DNA of 64,000 nucleotides from assembly GCF_008711525.1 (NCBI RefSeq), contig NZ_VXKS01000002.1, positions 62,001-126,000 of the forward strand, read 5' to 3'. Position 1 is the stretch's first letter; each line of letters opens with the position of its first letter. This document shows positions 9,048 through 18,402 of the stretch, one piece after another. The notes under the pieces were generated by a model that saw only the letters and a program-made list of their open reading frames with translations, ran no database searches and was not told the DNA's origin. The translations under genes were made by a program, and so were the position numbers. Source of the DNA: Cysteiniphilum sp. JM-1 (lineage in GTDB: Bacteria > Pseudomonadota > Gammaproteobacteria > Francisellales > Francisellaceae).

Positions 9048-10067
9048 ATGTCTACCCTCTACAGAAATAGCAAACGAATCATATTAACTGCGACAGGATT
9101 TCTTACACTTATCAGCAGTTCATACGCTGATATCAAAGTCGTGGCTGCTGAAAACTTTTATGCCAATGTCGCAAGCTTAATTGGCGGGGATTATGTAAAA
9201 ACCAACAGCATCATCAACAACCCTGATGCTGATCCGCATTTATTTACCACCTCTGCCAATACAGCTGTCGCTATTAATGATGCGCAAGTCATTATTTATA
9301 ATGGTGCCGACTATGATCCTTGGATGAAGCAGTTATTAAACGCACAATCAAGCAATAACAAAGTGGCTATTATTGATGTGGCAACTTTAATGAATGCCAA
9401 AAGTGGTGACAATCCACACCTATGGTATAACCCAGCTACCTTCCCAACACTTGCTAAAAAGCTTACTGAAGTCTTTAGCCAAATCGAACCTGAGCACAAG
9501 AAAACCTTTGACTTAAACCATCAAACCTTTGATAAACGCTATCAAACTGTTTACAGCCAAATCAATGATATCAAATCACGCTTTGCCGGCACCAAGGTAA
9601 CTGCCACAGAGCCCGTCTTTGGCTATATGGCAGATGCGTTAGGGTTAACCATGCTTGGGCAGAAATTCCAATGGACAGTAATGAATGATGCTGAAGCTTC
9701 ACCAAAAATGCTCGCTGAGTATCAAAACTTATTTAAAAAGCGCATCGTCAAAGTACTTTTTTATAACCAGCAAGTACATGACAATGTCACTGAAAACATT
9801 CTAAATCTCGCCAAAGATAATAATATCCCTTACGTTGGCGTTAGTGAAACCATGCCGCAAAATGATAATGTGATCACTTGGCTTAAAGCCAATCTTAGTG
9901 ATACACAAAAAGCATTGGAGCAAGCAACTGCCACAGAACATAACAACAGCAAAACACCTACTGTGAAAGCAATACCTCAAGTAAGTAGCTATACAACAAA
10001 GGCAAGCGCCAAAGAGGCTAAAGAAACAGTTAAAGAAGACAACCCTTTGACAAATCTTCAGCAATAA
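9048..10067 (+). CDS. znuA: Zinc (or manganese) ABC transporter solute-binding protein
   Basis: Periplasmic metal-binding protein of a cluster A-I ABC importer. The start is set at the ATG preceded by AAGGA; an earlier frame start at 8979 would overlap the Zur-like box. Residues 1-27 look like a Sec signal ending near SSSYA. Metal-site motifs are PDADPHLF and GDNPHLWYNP, giving two His. The position that usually supplies the third His (HxAYGYF) reads TEPVFGYM here, and there is no His-rich loop. The 339 residues include a polar tail of about 35 residues without family similarity. It is followed directly by the ATPase and permease genes. Confidence 0.85.
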   Translation: MSTLYRNSKRIILTATGFLTLISSSYADIKVVAAENFYANVASLIGGDYVKTNSIINNPDADPHLFTTSANTAVAINDAQVIIYNGADYDPWMKQLLNAQSSNNKVAIIDVATLMNAKSGDNPHLWYNPATFPTLAKKLTEVFSQIEPEHKKTFDLNHQTFDKRYQTVYSQINDIKSRFAGTKVTATEPVFGYMADALGLTMLGQKFQWTVMNDAEASPKMLAEYQNLFKKRIVKVLFYNQQVHDNVTENILNLAKDNNIPYVGVSETMPQNDNVITWLKANLSDTQKALEQATATEHNNSKTPTVKAIPQVSSYTTKASAKEAKETVKEDNPLTNLQQ

Positions 10068-10068
10068 T

Positions 10069-10779
10069 ATGCGTGACACAATCATCATCCAATGCAGTGA
10101 TCTTGTTATTGGTCACTCAGCACAAGCGCCTTTATGCAAGCCTTTCAATCTAACGATTTATCAAAACCAATGGTTAGGTATCGTTGGTGAGAATGGCACA
10201 GGCAAATCCACTTTTCTTAAAACTATTCTAGGTTTTGAATCACCTATTGCCGGCAATCTGACACTTTTCTCGCAGGCAATCGGCAAAAACAATCAATTGA
10301 TTAGCTATATCCCGCAAGAGCGTGAACTTAACCTGAACCCCAACATCTCAGCTTTAACGTTAATCAAGTCTAGTTTTAATGCGAACAAACTTGGATTACC
10401 TGCTTTTGGCAAAGGAATTGAGCAAAAAGCACACGCTATTTTAGAACTTGTTGGGGCGCTACATTATGCGAAGAAACCCTTTGAAACCCTTTCAGGTGGA
10501 CAAAAAAAACGCATTTATCTTGCGCAAGCCTTAATTAATAATCCCAAGTTATTGTTACTTGATGAGCCTTTATCTGATCTTGATCCTCAAGCCAAACAAG
10601 ACTTTATCCAAGCACTTAAAACCATTCATGCAAAACAAAACATAAGCCTTTTGATCATCTCACATGATATGCATGAAATTGCACATGAGCTGGATAACTT
10701 TATTCACTTCAAAAACCAACACGTGCATCTTTGCCAAAAACTGCCATGCTTAAAGGAGGATCGCAGTGTTATCTTATAG
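10069..10779 (+). CDS. znuC: Zinc ABC transporter ATPase
   Basis: ATP-binding subunit energising the ZnuABC importer. Walker A GENGTGKST lies at about residues 38-46, the signature motif LSGGQKKR near 144, Walker B LLLLDEPLSDLD near 164 and the switch His in ISHDMHE near 199. The 236 residues are typical. The gene starts 2 bp after znuA and overlaps the znuB start by 14 bp. Confidence 0.92.
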   Translation: MRDTIIIQCSDLVIGHSAQAPLCKPFNLTIYQNQWLGIVGENGTGKSTFLKTILGFESPIAGNLTLFSQAIGKNNQLISYIPQERELNLNPNISALTLIKSSFNANKLGLPAFGKGIEQKAHAILELVGALHYAKKPFETLSGGQKKRIYLAQALINNPKLLLLDEPLSDLDPQAKQDFIQALKTIHAKQNISLLIISHDMHEIAHELDNFIHFKNQHVHLCQKLPCLKEDRSVIL

Positions 10780-11560
10780 CTTTATGCAAAACGCCTTTAT
10801 CGCTGGCACCTTAATTGCCATCATCTGCGGTATTGTGAGCTTCTTTGTTGTACTACGCAAAGCCGCGTTTGCTGCGCATGGTTTGGGGCACATCAGCCTC
10901 ACAGGGGCTGCAGGCGCTGTATTAATCGGTATCTCAGCGATGAACGGGCAACTGATTGCTAATATTATTGCCGCAAGCATCATGGGCGCCATGGGTGATA
11001 AGATCAAAAAGAATGACCTTGCCGTTGGCATTGTGCTCACCTTCTTCTTAGGTCTTGGTGCTTATTTTTTGTATCTCTATCAAACAGGTTACTCAGGCTC
11101 GATTATGTCTATCTTGTTTGGCAATATCTTAACGGTGTCAATGGAGCAAATCATCACGCTGATCATCATGGCGCTTATTATCATTGCCATATTACTCTTT
11201 ATCTCAAGAGCACTCTTTTTCACCTCGATTGATCCGCTCTTGGCTCGCGCTAAAAACATCCCTAACAAACTGCTCTCTGTTATCTTCTTTATCATTCTGG
11301 CACTAACCGTCACTATGGCATGCCAAATTGTTGGGGTGCTATTAGTCTTTGCATTACTGATTGGTCCTGCTGCTTGTGCATTTCAATGGAGTGATGGTTT
11401 TTATCAGGGCATGCTGCTGAGCATTATGATCTCCCTTGGCAGTGTTTGGGGTGCCCTTTGTCTTGCGTTTTATGCCAACTTACCGGCAAGCTTCTGCATT
11501 ACCATGATTATTTGCGCAGTTTATGCCATTGGTCTTATCAAACAGTTAATGGTGAGATAA
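10766..11560 (+). CDS. znuB: Zinc ABC transporter permease
   Basis: ABC-3 family inner-membrane permease with about eight hydrophobic segments over 264 residues. Conserved features are the AAFAAHGLGHISLTGAAGA region near residue 35 and the ACQIVGVLLVFALLIGPAA block near residue 185. A GTG start is chosen because a strong AAGGAGGA site lies 5 bp upstream. The start overlaps the end of znuC, so translation is coupled. Confidence 0.92.
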   Translation: MLSYSFMQNAFIAGTLIAIICGIVSFFVVLRKAAFAAHGLGHISLTGAAGAVLIGISAMNGQLIANIIAASIMGAMGDKIKKNDLAVGIVLTFFLGLGAYFLYLYQTGYSGSIMSILFGNILTVSMEQIITLIIMALIIIAILLFISRALFFTSIDPLLARAKNIPNKLLSVIFFIILALTVTMACQIVGVLLVFALLIGPAACAFQWSDGFYQGMLLSIMISLGSVWGALCLAFYANLPASFCITMIICAVYAIGLIKQLMVR

Positions 11561-11562
11561 TC

Positions 11563-12042
11563 ATGAGCTCAAGCAAAAATTCTTTAGCTACAATCGAAAG
11601 TTTCTGCCTAAAGCAGAATATTAAGCTTACGCGCTTACGCAAAGAAGTGCTTACTCTTTTTATTGATCAACCATCACCAATTAGCGCCTATGAGCTACTT
11701 GAGCTCATAAACAAAGCACAGACAATTGAAAAAGCGGCGACAGAAGATAAAACGACTAAGCACTATAACATTATGTCGATTTATCGCGTGTTAGACTTCC
11801 TGCAACAATCCGCACTTATTCATAAACTGCATACCAGTAATCGCTACAGTTTATGCTGTCACCCTGAGAAAAAAATGTGTCAACTTTTGATTTGCACTAC
11901 GTGCGGTCAGAAAACTGAGCTCCATCATGAGTTACTTGATAAAACCTTAGAAGAATTGGCACAAAAAAGCGGCTTTCAGATTGCCGCTCATACCATTGAG
12001 ATAACAGGCTTATGCCGTAACTGCGTGAGCACCCTTAGCTAG
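11563..12042 (+). CDS. zur: Zur, zinc uptake regulator (Fur family)
   Basis: Zinc-responsive repressor of the Fur family, here the last gene of znuACB-zur. The start is placed at the ATG 2 bp after the znuB stop (MSSSKNSLAT); a longer frame would lie inside znuB. The winged helix includes LTRLRKEVLTLF and YNIMSIYRVLDFL. Structural zinc cysteines are CTTCGQ and GLCRNC, and the His-rich HHE follows the first pair. The 159 residues are standard. Its 3' end overlaps the convergent ald gene by 33 bp. Confidence 0.9.
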   Translation: MSSSKNSLATIESFCLKQNIKLTRLRKEVLTLFIDQPSPISAYELLELINKAQTIEKAATEDKTTKHYNIMSIYRVLDFLQQSALIHKLHTSNRYSLCCHPEKKMCQLLICTTCGQKTELHHELLDKTLEELAQKSGFQIAAHTIEITGLCRNCVSTLS

Positions 12043-13149
12043 TGCTTCTTTTGGCGCAACATATGCGATGTTAAGCGCTTCAGCCACTGGTAGTGAAGTA
12101 AGCATACCGTTATGTACACTTAGTCCATTCTCAAGATGAATATTATCAGTAACCGCTTTTTGATAGCCTTTATTTGCCAACTCTAAAGCGAAGGTTAATG
12201 TAGCATTATTTAATGCCACAGTTGAGGTTCTTGCAACCGCTCCTGGCATATTCGCAACACAATAATGCACCACACCATCAACGACATACGTTGGATCTTG
12301 ATGCGTCGTCGGTTTAGAAGTTTCAAAGCAGCCACCTTGATCAATCGCGACATCAACAACAACTGAGCCTTTTTTCATCGACTTAATCATCTCTTTGGTG
12401 ACAAGTTTAGGTGCTGCAGCCCCTGGCACGAGCACCGCACCGATAACCAAATCAGCTTCCTGTACATATTTTTGCAAGTTATCTTTGGTTGCATAAATAC
12501 AGTTTAGCTTAGGTCCAAAATAATCATCTAGCTCACGCAAACGATCTAAAGACTTATCAAGTACAGTAACATGCGCCTCCATACCAATCGCCATACGAAT
12601 CGCATTTAAACCAACAACGCCGCCGCCAATCACAACAACATTTGCCGCAGGAACACCTGGCACACCACCAAGTAACAACCCACTACCGCCTTGCGCTTTC
12701 TCTAGGCAATGCGCACCAGCTTGCACTGATAGACGACCTGCCACCTCACTCATCGGTGTCAACAATGGCAAACGCCCATTTCTATCGGTTACCATCTCAT
12801 AAGCGATCGCTGTACACTTAGACTCTAAAAGCAGCTGAGTTTGCAATGGATCTGGCGCCAAATGCAGATAAGTAAATAACAACTGCCCTTGGCGCAACAT
12901 CTTGCACTCATTTGGTTGTGGCTCTTTGACTTTAATAATCATATCCGCTTTAGAAAAAATCTCTGCGGGTGTTTGAATAATTTTTGCACCTGCTTCAACA
13001 TAATCTTCATTGGTAAAACCAATCGCTTCCCCTGCGTGATGTTCAACAAGCACTGTATGCCCATGATGGACAAATTCAGCAACATTACCTGGCGTTAGAC
13101 CAACACGGTATTCATGATTTTTAATCTCTTTAGGGATTCCGACGATCAT
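12010..13149 (-). CDS. ald: Alanine dehydrogenase
   Basis: NAD-dependent enzyme interconverting L-alanine and pyruvate plus ammonia. The N-terminal signature [17 protein letters not shown], the [11 protein letters not shown] motif near residue 90, the nucleotide-binding [16 protein letters not shown] near 175 and the distal [16 protein letters not shown] near 290 are all present. The 379 residues are close to the usual 371. It is a single gene between the zinc operon and the ftsI cluster, and is convergent with and overlaps zur. Confidence 0.95.
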   Translation of the reverse strand: MIVGIPKEIKNHEYRVGLTPGNVAEFVHHGHTVLVEHHAGEAIGFTNEDYVEAGAKIIQTPAEIFSKADMIIKVKEPQPNECKMLRQGQLLFTYLHLAPDPLQTQLLLESKCTAIAYEMVTDRNGRLPLLTPMSEVAGRLSVQAGAHCLEKAQGGSGLLLGGVPGVPAANVVVIGGGVVGLNAIRMAIGMEAHVTVLDKSLDRLRELDDYFGPKLNCIYATKDNLQKYVQEADLVIGAVLVPGAAAPKLVTKEMIKSMKKGSVVVDVAIDQGGCFETSKPTTHQDPTYVVDGVVHYCVANMPGAVARTSTVALNNATLTFALELANKGYQKAVTDNIHLENGLSVHNGMLTSLPVAEALNIAYVAPKEALAKGAHAVTA

Positions 13150-13312
13150 TGGCTATTTCCTCCACGATTATTTTTTAGTTTATTTCATTTTTAGTTTTTC
13201 TAGCCGCATCTTGCCGCATACAAAAATAATTCAGGCGAAATATAACAAGCAAGGCAGCAAAAACCAAACATTAACTAGCATTTTTGGATAAATTTTACAA
13301 CAAACTAAATAA

Positions 13313-15001
13313 TCACGCTTTTTTGAGTTTATCGGCAGGCACGCCCATCACTCTTAAAATATGCTCGGTAATTTGCGCAAAAATCGGTGCCGCTGCAGAG
13401 CCCCCGCCATACGCTTCCCCTTTCGGATCATCAATCACCACCACGGTAACAATACGTGGATTTGATGATGGCGCAATACCGACAAATGTTGCCATATAAC
13501 TATCGGATGCGTAGCCTCCTGCAATTGCTTTACGCACCGTGCCCGTTTTACCGGCAACATGATAGCGTGGCACACGCGCTTTAGAAGCCGTCCCACCCAG
13601 CCCTTCAACCACGGAAGTGAGCATATCAACGACTTTTTCCGCAATGTCACTATTAATAATCTGAAAAGCTTCAATATCTTCTTTTTTATTACGCTTTAAC
13701 AAAGTTGGTGGAATTAACTTACCACCATTGGCAATGGCGCTATAAGCTGTCGCAATCTGTAAAGCTGTCGCATTCATACCATAGCCAAATGATAAGGTTG
13801 CCAATGGGAACTCACCCCACTTGCGCGGACTAGGCACATAGCCTGAGCGCTCACCAGGAAAGCCAATTTTAGTGACTTGTCCAAAACCAAATTTGCGCAA
13901 GGTATCACCCAAGGCATTAGCATCAATTGACAAGATAATACGCGAAATACCTACGTTTGATGATTTCATTAAGATGTGACGCAAATCCATCTCGTCATAA
14001 TTACGAAAATCCCTGACCGTGCGCCCATTAAGCTTGTAAAACCCCGGCGAGGTATCAACGATCGTATCAACATCGTATTGCCCTGATTCCATCCCAGCAA
14101 TAGCCGCAAATGGTTTCATCACTGAGCCTGGTTCATAGACATCTGTTACCACCCGATTACGACGTTTCTCAGGTGTCGCATCTTGCATATTGTTGGGATT
14201 ATATGAGGGGTAATTAACCATTGCTAAAACTTCACCAGTTTTAACATCCATCACTATTGCAGATCCGGCCTCCGCATGATTATTGATAACACCCTCTTTT
14301 ATGTACTTATAAGCGATATACTGCAGCTTGCGATCAATACTTAAACTAATATCAGCTCCATGTTTGACTTCGGTGTCATCATCGTTTTTACGTGCAACAC
14401 CACCCTTCAGATCCTTATGAATTGAGCGGGTACCGTCTTTACCTGTGAGGTATTTGTCATATTCCAGCTCAATGCCTTCTTGACCTAGATCATCGATATT
14501 AGTAAAACCCACGACATGCGCCATCACCTCAGTATCAGGATAAAAACGCTTAAATTCGCGCTCGATCTTAACCCCTTTCACATCTAATGTTTTGATTTTC
14601 TGCGCGATAAATGGTGAGACCTGACGTTTAAGATAAACAAAACCATGGCGCCCTTCACGCGCTTTAATGCGCGCAATGATTGCATCTTGTTGCGCTTTAT
14701 CCAACTCCAATAGATTAAGAATTTTACGCAACCCCGGATCATCACTTGTAATATAAAACGGATTGACCCAAATCGAATCTACAGGTGTACTAATCGCCAG
14801 CGGTTTACCATTGCGATCGCTGATCATGCCCCTATAAGCCGTTGTCGTTAAGGTACGCTCCGAGCGATTATCGCCTTCTTTTTTAAGCTTGGCATATTCT
14901 ACCGTTTGCATATGGGTGAGCTTATAAACAAGCAAACCCAACACACACACGATCACCAACAAAATAAAATAGTAGCGCCAACTTAATTTGATCTTACGCA
15001 T
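13313..15001 (-). CDS. ftsI: FtsI (PBP3), septal peptidoglycan transpeptidase
   Basis: Class B penicillin-binding protein that cross-links septal peptidoglycan in the divisome. One N-terminal membrane helix (about residues 10-30) is followed by the PBP dimerisation domain. The transpeptidase domain carries SxxK as EPGSVMKPF near residue 292, SSN near 349 and KTGT near 485. The 562 residues fit the family. Its start overlaps the end of ftsL by 8 bp. Confidence 0.95.
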   Translation of the reverse strand: MRKIKLSWRYYFILLVIVCVLGLLVYKLTHMQTVEYAKLKKEGDNRSERTLTTTAYRGMISDRNGKPLAISTPVDSIWVNPFYITSDDPGLRKILNLLELDKAQQDAIIARIKAREGRHGFVYLKRQVSPFIAQKIKTLDVKGVKIEREFKRFYPDTEVMAHVVGFTNIDDLGQEGIELEYDKYLTGKDGTRSIHKDLKGGVARKNDDDTEVKHGADISLSIDRKLQYIAYKYIKEGVINNHAEAGSAIVMDVKTGEVLAMVNYPSYNPNNMQDATPEKRRNRVVTDVYEPGSVMKPFAAIAGMESGQYDVDTIVDTSPGFYKLNGRTVRDFRNYDEMDLRHILMKSSNVGISRIILSIDANALGDTLRKFGFGQVTKIGFPGERSGYVPSPRKWGEFPLATLSFGYGMNATALQIATAYSAIANGGKLIPPTLLKRNKKEDIEAFQIINSDIAEKVVDMLTSVVEGLGGTASKARVPRYHVAGKTGTVRKAIAGGYASDSYMATFVGIAPSSNPRIVTVVVIDDPKGEAYGGGSAAAPIFAQITEHILRVMGVPADKLKKA

Positions 15002-15320
15002 TACTTTGAATCACTTTTGTTTCTTTGACACTGGGTAGGCGCATATCATTTTTCTTGGCAACCTCCTCAACATGTGAGGGCGATGCCAAAGTACTATGCT
15101 CAATCAAAATCTGCGTCCATTGATCGCGTAAATCCTCTTGCTGGTACAACAGCTTCTGCTCTTTATCCAATGCCACTTTATAATGATATTTCACGATTAC
15201 CACCATAAATGCCGAGATAATAAGCGTCACACACAGCAAAAAAGCAATGAGCACTCGCGCATTAAACGTACTTTTGACAAAAGATGTAAATAGCTTGCTA
15301 CGTACTTCAGAGCGTGTCAT
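14994..15320 (-). CDS. ftsL: Cell division protein FtsL
   Basis: Small bitopic divisome protein that acts with FtsB and FtsQ and activates FtsW/FtsI. The start is taken at the ATG just after the rsmH stop (MTRSEVRSK); an upstream in-frame extension lies inside rsmH. It has a short cytoplasmic tail, a membrane helix at about residues 22-45 and a periplasmic coiled-coil-like segment. The 108 residues and its place between rsmH and ftsI are typical. Confidence 0.88.
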   Translation of the reverse strand: MTRSEVRSKLFTSFVKSTFNARVLIAFLLCVTLIISAFMVVIVKYHYKVALDKEQKLLYQQEDLRDQWTQILIEHSTLASPSHVEEVAKKNDMRLPSVKETKVIQSNA

Positions 15321-15321
15321 A

Positions 15322-16248
15322 TCACAACCTCTCAACAGCACGCAATATCGCACTACGTGAGCGCACGTTTTCTTCAAGCTCTTTGGTAGAAGCTTTACCT
15401 TGTTTGACACACCACTTCGCTTTGGGCACAAACGCTTCCAAGATTGGCATGCCTCGCGGCAATTTTTTATCCTCACCCTTGACCAATTTGGTCATAAACT
15501 GCTTCACAATTCTATCTTCTAATGAATGAAAGCTAATCACAGCTATATGCCCTGATGGTTTAAGCATTTCAAAAGCATCATTCAATGTTGTGCTTACTTC
15601 ATCAAGCTCCGCATTAACACAGATTCTAAGCGCCTGAAAACAACGTGTCGCAGGATGTTTTTTTTCCTTTTTGCCAATTGTTTTTTCAATCAATGAGGCG
15701 AGCTTTAAAGTGCGATCAAGAACCTCTCCTTTCGCAAGTGCTGCCTTTATCGCTTGAGCGATACGCCAAGCATGCTTTTCCTCGCCGTACTCACGAAAAA
15801 TACGTGCTAATTCCTCAGCATCATAACTTATCAGAATATCCTCTGCCGAAAGTCCTTTGGTTTGATCCATGCGCATATCTAACGGACCATCTTTCATAAA
15901 GCTAAATCCACGTTCAGCCACATCCAACTGTGGTGACGACACCCCTAAGTCCAACAGCACACCATCGACTTTGCCTGCAAATCCAAGCTCAGTTAACGCA
16001 TGAGCCATGGTTGAAAATGGGGCATGCACAAGCATCAGTTTGCCACTTTCAATCTCAGCTTTAAAATGCACTTTGGCATACTCTATTGCTTCAAGATCGC
16101 GATCAAATGCAATTAACTTGCCAGTTGTTAAGCGTGCTAAAATTTCGCGTGAATGTCCACCGCGACCGAATGTCCCATCAACATAGATATCATCCACCTT
16201 AATCGCAAGTGCGGCAATCGATTCATTAAGTAATACGGAATAGTGCAT
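15322..16248 (-). CDS. rsmH: 16S rRNA (cytosine1402-N4)-methyltransferase RsmH
   Basis: SAM-dependent enzyme methylating C1402 in the ribosomal P site. MHYSVLLNESI, VDGTFGRGGHSREIL (SAM site), LLDLGVSSPQLD, GFSFMKDGPLDMRMD and the distal ISFHSLEDRIVKQF are all recognisable. The 308 residues are full length. It heads the rsmH-ftsL-ftsI group; mraZ, which usually precedes it, is missing and lptB lies in that place. Confidence 0.96.
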   Translation of the reverse strand: MHYSVLLNESIAALAIKVDDIYVDGTFGRGGHSREILARLTTGKLIAFDRDLEAIEYAKVHFKAEIESGKLMLVHAPFSTMAHALTELGFAGKVDGVLLDLGVSSPQLDVAERGFSFMKDGPLDMRMDQTKGLSAEDILISYDAEELARIFREYGEEKHAWRIAQAIKAALAKGEVLDRTLKLASLIEKTIGKKEKKHPATRCFQALRICVNAELDEVSTTLNDAFEMLKPSGHIAVISFHSLEDRIVKQFMTKLVKGEDKKLPRGMPILEAFVPKAKWCVKQGKASTKELEENVRSRSAILRAVERL

Positions 16249-16262
16249 TAATTTGTTTCCAT

Positions 16263-17000
16263 TTACATTCTAAATTGCTCGCCAAGATAGACTTTACGCA
16301 CCTGTTCATTACTTAAAATCTCACGTGGTTTGCCTGAGGCAATCATCTTACCGGCATTAACAATATAAGCACGCTCACAAATATCCAAGGTTTCACGCAC
16401 ATTGTGATCGGTAATCAACACACCAATACCACGGTTTTTCAGGTGGGTAATAATCTTCTTAATATCAATCACTGAAATTGGATCAACACCAGCAAAGGGT
16501 TCATCTAGCAAGATAAAGCGTGGCGACATCGCCAAAGCACGTGCAATCTCAACACGACGACGCTCACCACCGGATAAACTCATCCCTAGACTATTGCGAA
16601 TATGTTGGATACTAAACTCATCTAACAATGATTCAAGTTCATCTTGGCGCTGCTCTTTGGAAAGCTCTTTTCTGGTTTCCAGAATCGCCATGATATTTTT
16701 CTCAACGCTTAACTTCCTAAAAACCGAAGCCTCTTGTGGCAAATAGCCAATACCCTGACGTGCACGCCAATGGATCGGTAACTTCGTAATATCCTGACCA
16801 TCCAAAAAAACCGTACCACGATTTGGGCGCACCAACCCGACAATCATATAAAATGACGTTGTTTTACCCGCACCATTTGGCCCCAAAAGCCCGACAATTT
16901 CACCAGTATTGACCTCCATAGACACATCGACCACAACCCAACGCGAGCGATATGCTTTGCCCAAATGTGTTGCCACCAGCTTATGTTTTTGTTCTGTCAT
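16263..17000 (-). CDS. lptB: LptB, LPS export ATPase
   Basis: Cytoplasmic ATPase of LptB2FG. Walker [10 protein letters not shown] is near residue 39, the Q-loop is in [16 protein letters not shown], the signature [15 protein letters not shown] is near 142, and Walker B is [15 protein letters not shown]. The [26 protein letters not shown] stretch is characteristic of LptB. It is separated from lptA/lptC and from lptFG at the left edge, and sits 14 bp upstream of rsmH on the same strand. Confidence 0.94.
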   Translation of the reverse strand: MTEQKHKLVATHLGKAYRSRWVVVDVSMEVNTGEIVGLLGPNGAGKTTSFYMIVGLVRPNRGTVFLDGQDITKLPIHWRARQGIGYLPQEASVFRKLSVEKNIMAILETRKELSKEQRQDELESLLDEFSIQHIRNSLGMSLSGGERRRVEIARALAMSPRFILLDEPFAGVDPISVIDIKKIITHLKNRGIGVLITDHNVRETLDICERAYIVNAGKMIASGKPREILSNEQVRKVYLGEQFRM

Positions 17001-17234
17001 ATTACTTTCTTAACTTATGATGATTAGGTTATATGAGCACACTTTAAAAAGAGATTATTTTAATAAGCCCACAATCTGCTAGACATCCTAATCATATAGG
17101 CTGTTATATTCAAGTTTTTTTACCGGTGTCCGATAAGAAAGCATGGTGATACAGTGATCTATCCCATTAATTTAAGACACTTTTGATTTTCGGATTTCAT
17201 ACTATCTTGAAAATGTCGCTCAGATCATTATGAC

Positions 17235-17723
17235 CTATGAATAATCTGTAATAAATCTACCAAAACGCCGCAAACAAAATGCGTAGATCACATCATAGAT
17301 ATCGAGCAAATTGGCACGTGATTGATAAATAGCATTCAAACTTTCCACCATATCAACCACATTAATTCCATATTCATGCGCAACACTATTTCTGATTTTC
17401 CTTAATCGCAACCAATTATCCGTCTCTAATAACTCTAACGCCTCTAAGCGGTTTAAGATGTCAATAAATGATTTGCGCTTAACATCCTCTGCCAGAAGAC
17501 TAAGTATCGTTGGAAATAACTTTTCTCCCATCACATCCTGCAACTTAGAAAAACGAAATAAAAATTGATCAACATGCTCAATTTCCTCATCTTGAAATTG
17601 TTCATAATTTTCTGCATCAAAGGGAAGCCTATGTTTCATATTGTTATATGCATAATCTATTCTTTTTTTATGCTGATTACATTCATATAAAATTTTGACC
17701 AGCTTATCTTGTAAAGGTGTCAT
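17235..17723 (-). CDS. hepT: HepT-like toxin of a MntA/HepT pair
   Basis: HEPN-family RNase-type toxin candidate. The 162 residues are mainly helical, and the HEPN motif RX4HXY is present as RNSVAHEY (Arg111, His116, Tyr118). It follows and overlaps by 4 bp a small nucleotidyltransferase, the usual partner, which in characterised systems neutralises HepT by adding AMP to the Tyr of this motif. The function is inferred from motif and pairing. Confidence 0.8.
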   Translation of the reverse strand: MTPLQDKLVKILYECNQHKKRIDYAYNNMKHRLPFDAENYEQFQDEEIEHVDQFLFRFSKLQDVMGEKLFPTILSLLAEDVKRKSFIDILNRLEALELLETDNWLRLRKIRNSVAHEYGINVVDMVESLNAIYQSRANLLDIYDVIYAFCLRRFGRFITDYS

Positions 17724-18025
17724 AACTCTATCCCCTCTCTTAATGCCACATCATCTATTAAGCGTTTATCATCGCCTGTTTTTGCAAGCACCACATCAAT
17801 TTTTTGCTCACCAATGGCCTTTTCTAATATCACCAGTAACTCAATTTTTTTGTTAAACCCATTAACGATTACCTTGTCCTTTTTAGGTAAAAGATATAGA
17901 TCTATATCTCCTCCACGCTTCGAGCAATCTGTGCGACTACCAAATAAAAACACTCGCATATCATCACCAAAGACCTGATGAACGCAAGATTTTATTATTG
18001 ATATATTTTCTTTGCTTAAACGCAT
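17720..18025 (-). CDS. mntA: MntA-like antitoxin nucleotidyltransferase
   Basis: Minimal nucleotidyltransferase of about 101 residues. The catalytic motif reads GS (29-30), nine residues, then DID (Asp40, Asp42), the MntA-type GSx9-10DxD. The ATG giving MRLSKENIS is preferred (AGAG about 11 bp upstream); an ATG seven codons earlier is possible. It is upstream of and overlaps the HepT-like gene. The pair stands alone, pointing to a mobile toxin-antitoxin module. Confidence 0.8.
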   Translation of the reverse strand: MRLSKENISIIKSCVHQVFGDDMRVFLFGSRTDCSKRGGDIDLYLLPKKDKVIVNGFNKKIELLVILEKAIGEQKIDVVLAKTGDDKRLIDDVALREGIEL

Positions 18026-18402
18026 AACATCAACTCTTGAGCACATAAATCAGTGCCACAATCACTTATCATATTTTTCATACAGATCTTAACTCTCAGT
18101 CAAATCATTACTGCCACTTAGTGTAACAAATAAGTGCACTGCTAGAAACAGCACAATATCACAAGGTTGCTAAATACCTACGCCCCTATCAATGCCTGAG
18201 TCTCAGATAACTTAAAAATGGGAAAATCATCACTCACAAAGGCTTAAGGACAAAACTCAAAGTTCATGGACATAACCTTGATTTTTTTATATGATGCGCA
18301 TCACTAAAGTTAGTAGAATTAGTGAAATTTTGCAGCCTAATTAATCGGTTTTAAATAAACTAAAGTAGTTATAATAACCATAAATTAACGAGTAGATCTA
18401 TT
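18026..18402. other. Intergenic region upstream of mnmG
   Basis: About 375 bp between divergent mntA and mnmG. It is AT-rich with no convincing ORF or RNA gene. A TATAAT hexamer at 18370-18375, 27 bp before the first mnmG ATG, is the best -10 candidate; its -35 region is poor. Nothing else recognised. Confidence 0.4.

Noticed and set aside
10766-11560. A later ATG (MQNAFIAG) as the znuB start
   Set aside because: The strong AAGGAGGA site is placed for the GTG start, and the longer N-terminus adds only a few plausible residues.
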